DNA of 64,000 nucleotides from Pseudomonas lundensis. GTDB lineage: Bacteria > Pseudomonadota > Gammaproteobacteria > Pseudomonadales > Pseudomonadaceae. The translations under genes and the position numbers were made by a program. Position 1 is the stretch's first letter. Each line of letters begins with the position of its first letter. The notes beneath the pieces were generated by a model, which saw only the letters and a program-made list of their open reading frames with translations, was not told where the DNA came from and searched no databases. The stretch lies in assembly GCF_002269125.1 (NCBI RefSeq), contig NZ_NQKI01000025.1, forward strand, positions 1 to 64,000. Direction: 5' to 3'. This document shows, one piece after another, positions 42,353 through 51,676 of the stretch.

Positions 42353-43261
42353 ATGAGTGCCGTGGCTGTTTTGAGTAAAGCCTCGCCGTTTGATGCGCTG
42401 CAACGCTGGTTGCCCAAGTTGGTATTGGCACCCAGCATGCTGATCGTATTGGTTGGCTTCTATGGCTACATTCTGTGGACCTTTGTGCTGTCGTTCACCA
42501 ACTCCAGTTTCATGCCCAGCTACAAATGGGTGGGCATGCAGCAATACGTGCGCCTGATGGAAAACGATCGCTGGTGGGTGGCCAGTAAAAACCTGGCAGT
42601 GTTTGGCGGTTTGTTCATTGCCATCAGCCTGGTGTTAGGCGTGTTTCTGGCCGTGCTACTCGACCAGCGCATCCGCAAAGAAGGCTTCATTCGCACCATT
42701 TACCTGTACCCGATGGCGCTGTCGATGATCGTCACCGGTACCGCCTGGAAATGGCTGCTCAATCCCGGGCTCGGGCTCGACAAGATGCTCCGCGACTGGG
42801 GGTGGGAGGGCTTTCGGTTCGACTGGCTGCTGGATCAGGACCGTGTGGTGTATTGCCTGGTGATCGCCGCCGTGTGGCAAGCCTCGGGGTTTGTGATGGC
42901 GATGTTTTTGGCCGGGTTGCGCGGTGTGGATCAATCTATCATTCGCGCCGCTCAAGTCGATGGTGCAAGCCTGCCGACCATCTATTTACGCATCGTGTTG
43001 CCCAGCCTGCGTCCGGTCTTTTTCAGCGCGTTCATGATTCTGTCGCACATCGCGATCAAGAGTTTTGACCTGGTGTCCGCGATGACCGCAGGCGGGCCGG
43101 GTTACTCGTCTGACTTACCGGCCATGTTCATGTACTCCTTTACATTCAGCCGTGGGCAAATGGGCGTCGGCTCTGCCAGTGCAATCATGATGCTGGGGGC
43201 GATCCTGGCCATTCTGGTGCCGTACCTGTATTCCGAACTGAGGAATAAACGCCATGATTAA
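42353..43261 (+). CDS. gtsB: Glucose ABC transporter permease
   Basis: A 302-residue inner-membrane protein with six hydrophobic segments and the permease loop ASLPTIYLRIVLPSLRPVFF (EAA-type). The start MSAVAVLSK at 42353 follows GGGAGC; the longer frame from 42302 lies in the gap. It overlaps gtsC by 8 bases. Confidence 0.95.
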   Translation: MSAVAVLSKASPFDALQRWLPKLVLAPSMLIVLVGFYGYILWTFVLSFTNSSFMPSYKWVGMQQYVRLMENDRWWVASKNLAVFGGLFIAISLVLGVFLAVLLDQRIRKEGFIRTIYLYPMALSMIVTGTAWKWLLNPGLGLDKMLRDWGWEGFRFDWLLDQDRVVYCLVIAAVWQASGFVMAMFLAGLRGVDQSIIRAAQVDGASLPTIYLRIVLPSLRPVFFSAFMILSHIAIKSFDLVSAMTAGGPGYSSDLPAMFMYSFTFSRGQMGVGSASAIMMLGAILAILVPYLYSELRNKRHD

Positions 43262-44090
43262 TGCGCAGCGTTTTACCTTCAGCCGTCTGGCGATTTACGC
43301 CACGTTGATCCTCGCCGCAGCGGTGTATCTGGTGCCTCTGGTGGTGATGTTGCTCACCAGTTTCAAAAGCCCGGAAGACATCCGCACCGGCAACCTGCTG
43401 AGCTGGCCGCAGGTGATCGACGGGATTGGCTGGCTCAAGGCCTGGGACACGGTGGGCGGCTATTTCTGGAACTCGGTCAAAATCACCGTTCCGGCGGTGC
43501 TGATCTCCACGTTCATCGGCGCCCTGAACGGGTATGTCCTGTCGATGTGGCGCTTTCGCGGCTCGCAGCTGTTTTTCGGATTGCTGTTGTTCGGCTGCTT
43601 CCTGCCGTTCCAGACCGTCTTGCTGCCAGCCTCGTTCACCATCGGCAAGCTGGGGCTGGCCAACACCACCACCGGTCTGGTGCTGGTGCACGTCGTCTAC
43701 GGGCTGGCCTTCACTACGCTGTTTTTCCGTAACTACTACGTAAGCATCCCCGACGCACTGGTCAAGGCGGCGCGTCTGGACGGTGCGGGGTTCTTCACGA
43801 TTTTCGGGCGGATTCTGCTGCCGATGTCGGTGCCGATCATCATGGTGTGCCTGATCTGGCAGTTCACTCAAATCTGGAACGACTTTCTATTCGGCGTGGT
43901 GTTTGCCAGTGGCGACGCGCAGCCCATCACTGTGGCGCTGAACAATTTGGTCAACACCAGCACCGGGGCCAAGGAATACAACGTCGACATGGCTGCGGCC
44001 ATGATTGCCGGGCTGCCGACACTGCTGGTCTACATTTTTGCGGGCAAGTATTTCCTGCGCGGGCTGACGTCCGGCGCGGTCAAGGGGTAA
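43254..44090 (+). CDS. gtsC: Glucose ABC transporter permease
   Basis: A 278-residue MalG-type permease with six spans and the loop LDGAGFFTIFGRILLPMSVP that docks the ATPase. The C-terminus ends in RGLTSGAVKG, typical of this group. Its start overlaps the gtsB end, and gtsD follows after 3 bases. Confidence 0.95.
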   Translation: MINAQRFTFSRLAIYATLILAAAVYLVPLVVMLLTSFKSPEDIRTGNLLSWPQVIDGIGWLKAWDTVGGYFWNSVKITVPAVLISTFIGALNGYVLSMWRFRGSQLFFGLLLFGCFLPFQTVLLPASFTIGKLGLANTTTGLVLVHVVYGLAFTTLFFRNYYVSIPDALVKAARLDGAGFFTIFGRILLPMSVPIIMVCLIWQFTQIWNDFLFGVVFASGDAQPITVALNNLVNTSTGAKEYNVDMAAAMIAGLPTLLVYIFAGKYFLRGLTSGAVKG

Positions 44091-44093
44091 CGC

Positions 44094-45254
44094 ATGGCAA
44101 CGCTCGAATTACGCAACGTCAACAAAACCTATGGCAAGGGTTTGCCGGACACGCTGAAAAACATCGAACTGAAAATCGACGACGGCGAGTTTCTAATTCT
44201 GGTTGGCCCGTCGGGGTGCGGCAAATCCACGTTGATGAACTGCATCGCGGGGCTGGAGAGCATCAGCGGCGGGGCGATTCTGGTGGACGATGCCGACATC
44301 AGTGGCATGAGCCCCAAGGATCGTGACATCGCCATGGTGTTTCAGTCATACGCGCTGTACCCGACGATGAACGTGCGCGACAACATCGCTTTCGGCCTCA
44401 AGATTCGCAAAATGAGCACTGCAGCCATTGATGAAGAGGTGGCGCGGGTGGCCAAGTTGCTGCAAATCGAGCACCTGCTCAATCGCAAGCCGGGCCAACT
44501 GTCGGGCGGGCAACAGCAGCGCGTGGCCATGGGCAGGGCGCTGGCTCGCCGGCCGAAGATCTATCTGTTCGATGAGCCGTTATCCAACCTCGACGCCAAG
44601 CTGCGGGTCGAGATGCGTACCGAAATGAAGTTGATGCATCAACGCCTGAAAACGACCACCGTGTATGTCACCCATGACCAGATCGAAGCCATGACCCTGG
44701 GTGACAAAGTGGCGGTAATGAAGGATGGCATCATCCAGCAGTTCGGCACCCCCAAACAGATCTACAACGATCCGGCTAACCTGTTTGTCGCCAGCTTTAT
44801 TGGCTCGCCACCGATGAACTTCATCCCGTTGCGTTTACAGCGCCAGGAAGGGCGCTTATTGGCGTTGCTCGACAGCGGTCAGGCGCGTTGCGAGTTGCCG
44901 TTGGGCACGCGTGACGCGGGTCTGGAAGACCGTGACGTGATCATTGGTATTCGCGCCGAACAGATCGTGCTGGCGGCAAGCGAGCCCAATGGGCTGCCGA
45001 CCATCCGCGCTGAAGTGCAGGTGGTAGAGCCCACCGGGCCGGACACGCTGGTGTTTGTGAGCCTCAATGGCAGCAAAGTGTGCTGCCGTCTGGCCCCTGA
45101 TGATGCGCCTCAGGTCGGTCAAAGCCTCAACTTGCAGTTCGATCCTGCGAAAGTGCTACTGTTTGATGCAAACACAGGTGAGCGATTGGGGGCAATGAGT
45201 GCGCCCCCCGCGCAGAACCGGGCGGATAACGTGGCGCATTTCAAGGGGCGTTGA
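44094..45254 (+). CDS. gtsD: Glucose ABC transporter ATPase
   Basis: A 386-residue MalK/UgpC-type ATPase: Walker A GPSGCGKST, signature LSGGQQQRVAMGRAL, Walker B IYLFDEPLSNLDAKL, switch His in YVTHDQIEAM, then a C-terminal OB-type regulatory domain. It energises uptake of glucose through GtsBC. Confidence 0.95.
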   Translation: MATLELRNVNKTYGKGLPDTLKNIELKIDDGEFLILVGPSGCGKSTLMNCIAGLESISGGAILVDDADISGMSPKDRDIAMVFQSYALYPTMNVRDNIAFGLKIRKMSTAAIDEEVARVAKLLQIEHLLNRKPGQLSGGQQQRVAMGRALARRPKIYLFDEPLSNLDAKLRVEMRTEMKLMHQRLKTTTVYVTHDQIEAMTLGDKVAVMKDGIIQQFGTPKQIYNDPANLFVASFIGSPPMNFIPLRLQRQEGRLLALLDSGQARCELPLGTRDAGLEDRDVIIGIRAEQIVLAASEPNGLPTIRAEVQVVEPTGPDTLVFVSLNGSKVCCRLAPDDAPQVGQSLNLQFDPAKVLLFDANTGERLGAMSAPPAQNRADNVAHFKGR

Positions 45255-45340
45255 ATCTGTACAGGGAGCCTGTCATCAGGTGCTTCTTGAGCGGTGCCGC
45301 GTTAAACAAAGCCAATAAGAAACCAACGAGGATCCAAGGG

Positions 45341-46678
45341 ATGAACAACACAATGACCCGCACCCGTCTGGCCTGCCAGTTGTCGGTGATTGCCGCACTC
45401 AGCTTGGGTGCGACCGGCAGTTATGCGGCCGAAGCCTTCAGCGCCGACTCGAAATGGATGACAGGCGACTGGGGCGGCGAGCGGACCAAATTGATCGAGC
45501 AGGGTATCGACATCAAGGCGGATTACGTTGGTGAAGTGGGGGCCAACCTGCATGGGGGGTACAACCACGACAAAACGGCGCGTTACAGCGATCAGTTTGG
45601 TTTGGGCGTGGCGTTGGACCTGGAAAAACTCTGGGGATGGGATAACACCCAGGCCAAGATTCAGCTCACAAACCGTAATGGCCAAAGTATCTCCAATGAC
45701 CGCGTAGGCGATCCGCGGGCAGGCACGTTGAGTTCCTCGCAGGAAGTTTACGGCCGTGGCCATATGGTGCGTTTGACCCAATTGTGGATCCAGCATCAGT
45801 TCCTCGAAGGTAAGCTGGACGTCAAAGCGGGGTACTTTGGCGAAGGCGAGGATTTCAATACCTTCCCTTGCGAGTTCCAGAACCTGGCGTTCTGCGGCTC
45901 CCAGGTGGGCAACTGGGCCACCAACATTTGGTACAACTGGCCGGTCAGTCAGGCGGCGTTGCGGGTCAAGTACAACATCACGCCCGAGCTTTATGCGCAG
46001 ATCGGCGCCTACAACCAGAACCCGTCGCAGCTCGAACACGGCAATGGTTTCAAGCTGAGTGGCAGCGGCACCAAAGGCACCGTCTTGCCGGTTGAATTGG
46101 TCTGGTCGCCCAAGGTCAACGATTTGCCGGGCGAGTACCGGGTCGGTTACTACAAGAGCACCGCGCCAGCTGATGACGTGCGGGTCGACCTCACCAATGA
46201 CGGTCAAAGCTACCGGGTGCGCGACAGCAAGCATGGTTACTGGTTTGTCGTGCAGCAACAGCTCACGCAACACAACGGTGACCCGTCTCGCGGCCTGCAC
46301 GTAGCTGCCAATGCTACCTTTCACGACAAGGCCACCAACATCGTCGACAACTACCAGTCGCTGATGTTCGTGTACAAAGGGCCTTTCGATGCGCGTCCTA
46401 AAGATGACATCGGCATCGGCGCAGCCCGTATCCATGTCAACGATGACGTGAAGAAAAGCGCTGAGCTGATTAACGCGTCCATCGGCGCTACCGATTACAG
46501 TGATCCGCTGTACTCGCCTTTGCGCTCCACTGAGTACAACTACGAACTCAACTACGGCTTCCACGTGACCAATTGGTTGACCGTGCGTCCAAACCTGCAA
46601 TACATCGCTCACCCGGGCGGCGTGGACAACGTTGATAACGCATTGGTCGCCGGGCTGAAAATTCAGTCGACGTTCTAA
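45341..46678 (+). CDS. oprB: Carbohydrate-selective porin OprB
   Basis: A 445-residue outer-membrane porin with a signal peptide ending SYAAE (about residue 28), the OprB-family region DSKWMTGDWGGERTKLIEQG, aromatic girdles and a C-terminal Phe (KIQSTF). It lets glucose cross the outer membrane. The start MNNTMTRTRLA at 45341 is chosen because the signal peptide begins there; the longer frame overlaps gtsD. Last gene of the gts operon, followed by a terminator. Confidence 0.95.
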   Translation: MNNTMTRTRLACQLSVIAALSLGATGSYAAEAFSADSKWMTGDWGGERTKLIEQGIDIKADYVGEVGANLHGGYNHDKTARYSDQFGLGVALDLEKLWGWDNTQAKIQLTNRNGQSISNDRVGDPRAGTLSSSQEVYGRGHMVRLTQLWIQHQFLEGKLDVKAGYFGEGEDFNTFPCEFQNLAFCGSQVGNWATNIWYNWPVSQAALRVKYNITPELYAQIGAYNQNPSQLEHGNGFKLSGSGTKGTVLPVELVWSPKVNDLPGEYRVGYYKSTAPADDVRVDLTNDGQSYRVRDSKHGYWFVVQQQLTQHNGDPSRGLHVAANATFHDKATNIVDNYQSLMFVYKGPFDARPKDDIGIGAARIHVNDDVKKSAELINASIGATDYSDPLYSPLRSTEYNYELNYGFHVTNWLTVRPNLQYIAHPGGVDNVDNALVAGLKIQSTF

Positions 46679-46702
46679 TTGCGCTAAGCTTGCGCTTTAT
46701 CT

Positions 46703-46732
46703 AGCGGGTAGCCTCGGCTATCCGCTTTTTTT
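46703..46732 (+). terminator. Terminator after oprB
   Basis: AGCGGGTAGCC-TC-GGCTATCCGCT, one G-T pair, followed by TTTTTTTC. Confidence 0.85.
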
Positions 46733-46776
46733 CGGGTCGGCCCAACCCGACGCATGATTTTTCAGGACTGCGGCAC

Positions 46777-47640
46777 ATGCACGAGCATCCACTTCATCGC
46801 TTTTTCAAATCCAAACGTGAACAGCCTGTTTTTCAGTGGGAACGCTTTCAGCAACGCGACGTGCTGGTAATCGACCATCCCCATTGTCAGGCCGTGTTCA
46901 GTCGTCAGGGCGCGCAGTTGCTGCACTTCAAGCCGACCGGGCAAAAGCCTTGGCTCTGGTGTGCAGCGAAATGGCCGCAAGTGGGCGCCATTCGCGGAGG
47001 TGTGCCGATCTGCTGGCCCTGGTACGGCCGTCATCCAAGCGAAAATGCGTGGCCGTCCCATGGTTGGGCGCGGTTGATCGACTGGAAGTTGCTGGACAGC
47101 CATGCGGACGAAGAGGGCGTAAGCCTGCACTGGCGTTTGCAGTTGTGCGACTGGCAAGTGGATTTGCACGCCCGGTTGGGTGAGAACATGGAATTGCGCC
47201 TGAGTACTGAGCATCAAGATGATGAACCCTGCCACATGAGTCAGGCGCTACGCGCTTACTGGCGTATTGGTGACGTTGCTGAGGTAGCGCTGTCCGGGCT
47301 GGACGGGGTGGTGGGGTATGACCAGTTGAATCGTGAGCCGTGTAAACAAAAAGGCGAGTTGCGGGTGGAAGGCGGTTGCCAGCGCGTGTTTCACCACGAC
47401 GGTGAAATGCAGCTCAACGACCAGGCCTGGCAGCGTGCGTTGAGCATTGATACCGGCGACAGTGGCAACACCGTGGTGTGGCACCCTGGCAAACGCCCGT
47501 TGCTGGGCGTCAGTTGGAGCGAAGTCATGGGGTTTGTGTGTGTCGAGTCCACCAGTGGCGGCACCCGGCATCAGAGCCTGGCGCCGGGTGAACAGGCGCA
47601 TTTAAGCCTGCATGCGCGAGCGGGGTTGTGTGCCGGGTAA
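46777..47640 (+). CDS. D-hexose-6-phosphate mutarotase (YeaD type)
   Basis: A 287-residue aldose-1-epimerase-like protein with RQGAQLLHF, RGGVPICWPWYGRHP and VVWHPGK, the pattern of glucose-6-phosphate 1-epimerases. It would interconvert anomers of glucose 6-phosphate for Zwf. Cytoplasmic. It lies between oprB and hexR in the glucose region, which supports the role. Confidence 0.92.
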   Translation: MHEHPLHRFFKSKREQPVFQWERFQQRDVLVIDHPHCQAVFSRQGAQLLHFKPTGQKPWLWCAAKWPQVGAIRGGVPICWPWYGRHPSENAWPSHGWARLIDWKLLDSHADEEGVSLHWRLQLCDWQVDLHARLGENMELRLSTEHQDDEPCHMSQALRAYWRIGDVAEVALSGLDGVVGYDQLNREPCKQKGELRVEGGCQRVFHHDGEMQLNDQAWQRALSIDTGDSGNTVVWHPGKRPLLGVSWSEVMGFVCVESTSGGTRHQSLAPGEQAHLSLHARAGLCAG

Positions 47641-47673
47641 TCGCCCGGGATCAGGCCGCGATCTGGAGGCCAT

Positions 47674-48543
47674 TCACTCCAGCTCATCGCCCACCGGGTA
47701 ACGGCTGGCGTTGAGGCTTTCTTTGATTTTGCGCAGGTGCGGCTGGAAATCCACACCACGGCGCAGGGTCATGCCGGTTGCCAGCACGTCCAGCACTGTC
47801 AGTTGGATAATGCGTGAGGTCATGGGCATGTAGATGTCCGTGTCTTCAGGCAGCGGAATGTTCAGGCTCAAGGTGCTGGCCTTGGCCAGTGGTGAGTTTT
47901 CTGCCGTCAAACCCAGCACGGAAGCGCCGTTGGCCCGTGCAATGCGGGCCACTTCCACCAGTTCGCGGGTGCGCCCGGTGTACGAAATAATCACAAACAG
48001 TTCGCCCGTGTGGGCCACGGAGGCGATCATGCGTTGCATCAGCACATCCGCGTGAGCCGTGACTGCCAAATTGAAGCGAAAAAATTTGTGCTGGGCGTCC
48101 AGTGCGACCGGGGCGGAGGCGCCGAGACCGAAAAAGTGGATCTGTCGGGCTTGAATCAACAGGTCCACGGCGCGGCTGATCAGGTTTGGGTCCAGTGCCT
48201 GGCACGCACTGTCCAGCGAGGCGATGGCGCTGCCAAAAATTTTCTGGGTGTAAGCGGCGGGGTTGTCGTCCGCTTCCACGGCGCGGCTGACATACGCGGC
48301 GCCGCTGGCCAGGCTTTGCGCCAGTTGCAGCTTGAGCTCGGGGTAACCGCTGACGCCGAATGAGCGGCAGAAACGGTTGACGGTCGGTTCGCTGACCGAC
48401 GCGGCCTGGGCCAGCGCCGCGATGCTGAAACGGGTCGCCTGCTGCGGGTTTTGCAGAATGACTTCGGCCACTTTGCGCTCGGCCTTGTTCAGCTCTTCGA
48501 GGCGGCCTTTGATTTGTTCGAGTAAATTGCGCACGCGGTCCAT
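47674..48543 (-). CDS. hexR: Transcriptional regulator HexR
   Basis: An RpiR-family repressor of 289 residues: N-terminal helix-turn-helix (FSIAALAQAASVSEPTVNRFCR) and a C-terminal SIS sugar-phosphate domain (HFFGLGASAPVALDAQHKFF; FVIISYTGRTRELVEVA). KDPG binding releases it from TTGT-N7-ACAA operators. It is divergent from zwf across a 200-base region containing a candidate operator. Confidence 0.97.
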   Translation of the reverse strand: MDRVRNLLEQIKGRLEELNKAERKVAEVILQNPQQATRFSIAALAQAASVSEPTVNRFCRSFGVSGYPELKLQLAQSLASGAAYVSRAVEADDNPAAYTQKIFGSAIASLDSACQALDPNLISRAVDLLIQARQIHFFGLGASAPVALDAQHKFFRFNLAVTAHADVLMQRMIASVAHTGELFVIISYTGRTRELVEVARIARANGASVLGLTAENSPLAKASTLSLNIPLPEDTDIYMPMTSRIIQLTVLDVLATGMTLRRGVDFQPHLRKIKESLNASRYPVGDELE

Positions 48544-48662
48544 TTATGTTCCTTGGGGCGTCGATGCAAAAGAGCCGCACGTGAATGCGGCGCTGGAAGG
48601 TGGCCTATCCTACTGTTGGCCCGATACCACCACTAGTAGCAATCTGCATTTAGAGAAAATGT

Positions 48663-48678
48663 TGTGTTTATTACTACA
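48663..48678. promoter_or_regulatory. HexR operator between hexR and zwf
   Basis: TGTGTTTATTACTACA; its complement TGTAGTAATAAACACA fits the TGTARTWWWWYTACA-type HexR pattern with one or two changes. It lies about 66 bases before zwf. Confidence 0.7.
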
Positions 48679-48743
48679 TTTCTCCTTGAGTGATGCCTTG
48701 AAAAAAGGTATTTGTAGCTTAACTTGATAAAAGAACCAACATC

Positions 48744-50213
48744 ATGTCTTCGATTACGGTTGAACCGTGCACCTTTGCCTTGTTTGGCGCCCTTGGCGAT
48801 CTGGCACTGCGCAAATTGTTCCCTGCTTTATATCAACTGGATCGTGCCGGTCTGTTGCATGACAACACGCGCATTCTGGCACTGGCCCGCGAGCCGGGTG
48901 ACGCCCTCACGCATCTGGCCCATATCGACAGCCAGTTGCGCCAGTACGTGGGCGACAAGGAAATCGAAGACCAGGCCATCAGCCGCTTTCTGGCCAGATT
49001 GAGCTACCTGCATGTGGACTTTCTCAAGACGGACGATTACGTGGCATTGGCCGAACAGGCCGGCGCTGCACAACGTTTGATCGCTTATTTCGCCACCCCG
49101 GCGTCGGTGTACGGGGCCATTTGCGAAAACTTGTCCCGCGTCGGCCTGACCGAAAATACCCGTGTGGTGCTGGAAAAACCGATCGGTTCGGACCTCGAAT
49201 CTTCGCGCAAGGTCAATGATGCCGTTGCGCAGTTCTTCCCCGAGAACCGTATCTACCGTATCGACCACTACCTGGGCAAAGACACCGTCCAGAACCTGAT
49301 CGCTCTGCGTTTTGCCAACAGCCTGTTCGAAACCCAGTGGAACCAGCGTTACATCTCCCACGTGGAAATCACTGTGGCGGAGAAGGTCGGGATCGAAGGG
49401 CGCTGGGGCTATTTCGACAAGGCCGGTCAACTGCGCGACATGATCCAGAACCACCTGTTGCAGCTGTTGTGCCTGATTGCCATGGACCCGCCGGCGGACC
49501 TTTCGGCCGACAGCATTCGTGATGAGAAAGTCAAGGTGCTCAAGGCGCTGGCACCGATCACCCCGGAGGGTCTGACCACCCAGGTTGTACGCGGCCAGTA
49601 CATCGCCGGGTACAGCGAAGGGCAGTCGGTGCCGGGCTATCTGGAGGAGGAGAATTCCAACACCCAGAGCGACACCGAAACCTTCGTCGCGCTGCGTGCC
49701 GACATCCGTAACTGGCGGTGGGCGGGTGTGCCGTTTTACCTGCGCACCGGTAAACGCATGCCACAGAAGCTGTCGCAGATCGTCATTCACTTTAAAGAAC
49801 CCTCGCACTACATCTTCGCCCCTGAGCAGCGTCTGCAAATCGGCAACAAGCTGATCATTCGCCTGCAACCGGACGAAGGCATTTCTTTGCGTGTGATGAC
49901 CAAAGACCAGGGCCTGGACAAAGGCATGCAGTTGCGCAGCGGTCCGCTGCAATTGAATTTTTCCGACACGTATCACAGTGCGCGGGTCCCGGACGCTTAC
50001 GAGCGTCTATTGCTGGAAGTCATGCGCGGTAATCAAAACCTGTTTGTGCGCAAAGACGAAATTGAAGCGGCATGGAAATGGTGCGACCAGTTGATCGCCG
50101 GCTGGAAGAAGTCTGGCGATGCGCCCAAGCCTTACGCGGCGGGCTCCTGGGGACCGATGAGTTCCATTGCCCTGATTACCCGAGACGGGAGGTCCTGGTA
50201 TGGCGATATCTGA
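48744..50213 (+). CDS. zwf: Glucose-6-phosphate 1-dehydrogenase
   Basis: Zwf oxidises glucose 6-phosphate to 6-phosphogluconolactone, making NADPH/NADH. The 489 residues contain the nucleotide motif FGALGDLALRKLFPAL and the substrate/active-site motif IYRIDHYLGKDTVQNL. First gene of zwf-pgl-eda; pgl overlaps its end by 14 bases. Confidence 0.98.
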   Translation: MSSITVEPCTFALFGALGDLALRKLFPALYQLDRAGLLHDNTRILALAREPGDALTHLAHIDSQLRQYVGDKEIEDQAISRFLARLSYLHVDFLKTDDYVALAEQAGAAQRLIAYFATPASVYGAICENLSRVGLTENTRVVLEKPIGSDLESSRKVNDAVAQFFPENRIYRIDHYLGKDTVQNLIALRFANSLFETQWNQRYISHVEITVAEKVGIEGRWGYFDKAGQLRDMIQNHLLQLLCLIAMDPPADLSADSIRDEKVKVLKALAPITPEGLTTQVVRGQYIAGYSEGQSVPGYLEEENSNTQSDTETFVALRADIRNWRWAGVPFYLRTGKRMPQKLSQIVIHFKEPSHYIFAPEQRLQIGNKLIIRLQPDEGISLRVMTKDQGLDKGMQLRSGPLQLNFSDTYHSARVPDAYERLLLEVMRGNQNLFVRKDEIEAAWKWCDQLIAGWKKSGDAPKPYAAGSWGPMSSIALITRDGRSWYGDI

Positions 50214-50913
50214 TTTGAAACTGCCTGAAGGCGTCCATGCGCACACCTTCACGGCTCCGGCCGTGTTGGCCGATACATTGGCCGCGGCAGTGGCCCTGCA
50301 ACTGAACAACGCGATTAAAAAGCAGGGCGTCGCCACGCTGGTGGTGTCGGGCGGGCGTAGCCCGGTGGCGTTTTTTCACAGCCTGATTGAACAGCCTGTG
50401 GACTGGTCACACGTAGTGGTCAGTCTGGCCGATGAGCGTTGGGTGCCGGTTGAACATGCCGACAGCAACGCAGGCCTGCTTAAAAAGCATTTACTGCAAG
50501 GCCCGGCAGCCAAGGCGCGCTTTGTGGGTTTATACAACGTGGCGGCCAATCTTGAGGAGGCCGCACAACAAGCGGATCGCCAGTTGGCCGAGTTGCCGCC
50601 GATTGACGTGCTGATCCTCGGCATGGGCGATGACGGTCACACCGCCTCGTTGTTCCCGGGCAGCCCGAATCTGGCCAGCGCTTTAGACCTGGATAACCCG
50701 CGTCGTTGCTGGCCCATGTTGGCGCCTACCGTGCCCCATCAGCGCCTGAGCATGAGCCGTAGCCTGCTGAGCAGCGCAAAGCACACCGTGCTGTCGATTC
50801 AGGGGCAGGCCAAATTGAACACCCTTGACACGGCATTGGCCGGCACTGATGTTGCTGCCTTGCCGATTCGTGCCTTTCTGCAACCCACGTTAGAGATTTA
50901 CTGGTGCCCATGA
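50200..50913 (+). CDS. pgl: 6-phosphogluconolactonase
   Basis: Pgl hydrolyses 6-phosphogluconolactone to 6-phosphogluconate. The 237 residues carry the family motifs LVVSGGRSPVAFF and LGMGDDGHTASLFPG. Overlaps zwf and precedes eda by 17 bases, so the three are one operon. Confidence 0.97.
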   Translation: MAISDLKLPEGVHAHTFTAPAVLADTLAAAVALQLNNAIKKQGVATLVVSGGRSPVAFFHSLIEQPVDWSHVVVSLADERWVPVEHADSNAGLLKKHLLQGPAAKARFVGLYNVAANLEEAAQQADRQLAELPPIDVLILGMGDDGHTASLFPGSPNLASALDLDNPRRCWPMLAPTVPHQRLSMSRSLLSSAKHTVLSIQGQAKLNTLDTALAGTDVAALPIRAFLQPTLEIYWCP

Positions 50914-50930
50914 GCCAAGGATCAGCTGCC

Positions 50931-51596
50931 ATGCAAACAACCACCCCGAACGTTTCGATGGCTGAGAAAGTCGCCCTGATCGATGCGCTGTGTGCCAAGG
51001 CCCGGATCCTGCCGGTCATCACCATTGCGCGTAAGCAGGACATTCTGCCGCTGGCCGATGCGCTGGCAGCGGGCGGTCTCACTGCCCTTGAAGTCACGCT
51101 GCGTTCGGCGTTTGGCCTGGAGGCGATTCGCATCCTGCGTGATCAGCGCCCTGAGCTGGTGACCGGTGCGGGCACCATTCTGGACCGTCATATGCTGGCG
51201 GCGGCAGAAGAAGCGGGTTCGCAATTTATCGTGACGCCGGGCATCACCCGCGACCTGCTGCAAGCCAGTGTGGCCAGCGATATTCCACTGCTGCCCGGTA
51301 TCAGCAACGCGTCGGGGATCATGGAAGGTTACGGGCTGGGTTATCGCCGTTTCAAACTGTTCCCGGCAGAGGTGAGCGGTGGCGTGGCGGCCATCAAGGC
51401 ACTGGGCGGGCCATTCGGTGAAGTGAAATTCTGCCCGACCGGTGGCGTCAGCCCGGCCAATATCCGCAGCTACATGGCGTTGAAAAACGTGATGTGTGTC
51501 GGCGGCAGCTGGATGCTCGACAGCGAGTGGATCAAAAACGGCGATTGGAGTCGCATTCAGGAGTGCACAGCTGAAGCCCTGGCCTTGCTGGACTGA
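50931..51596 (+). CDS. eda: KDPG aldolase
   Basis: Eda splits KDPG into pyruvate and glyceraldehyde 3-phosphate. The 221 residues (start MQTTTPNVSMAEK, after CCAAGGA) contain ALEVTLRS with the catalytic Glu, GAGTILD, FIVTPGI and the Schiff-base Lys in RFKLFPAEVSGG. Two in-frame ATGs upstream (50904, 50910) overlap pgl and have weaker sites. A terminator follows. Confidence 0.97.
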   Translation: MQTTTPNVSMAEKVALIDALCAKARILPVITIARKQDILPLADALAAGGLTALEVTLRSAFGLEAIRILRDQRPELVTGAGTILDRHMLAAAEEAGSQFIVTPGITRDLLQASVASDIPLLPGISNASGIMEGYGLGYRRFKLFPAEVSGGVAAIKALGGPFGEVKFCPTGGVSPANIRSYMALKNVMCVGGSWMLDSEWIKNGDWSRIQECTAEALALLD

Positions 51597-51637
51597 TTCT
51601 TTTGTAACGAATGTGTTGTGTGTTCTACGGTTTTTCG

Positions 51638-51666
51638 GTGCGCTTGGTCGGCGCACCTTTTTTTTA
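51638..51666 (+). terminator. Terminator after eda
   Basis: GGTGCGC-TTGGTC-GGCGCACC-type stem (51638-51644 with 51651-51657) followed by nine T. Confidence 0.88.
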
Positions 51667-51676
51667 CCTGTGATAT

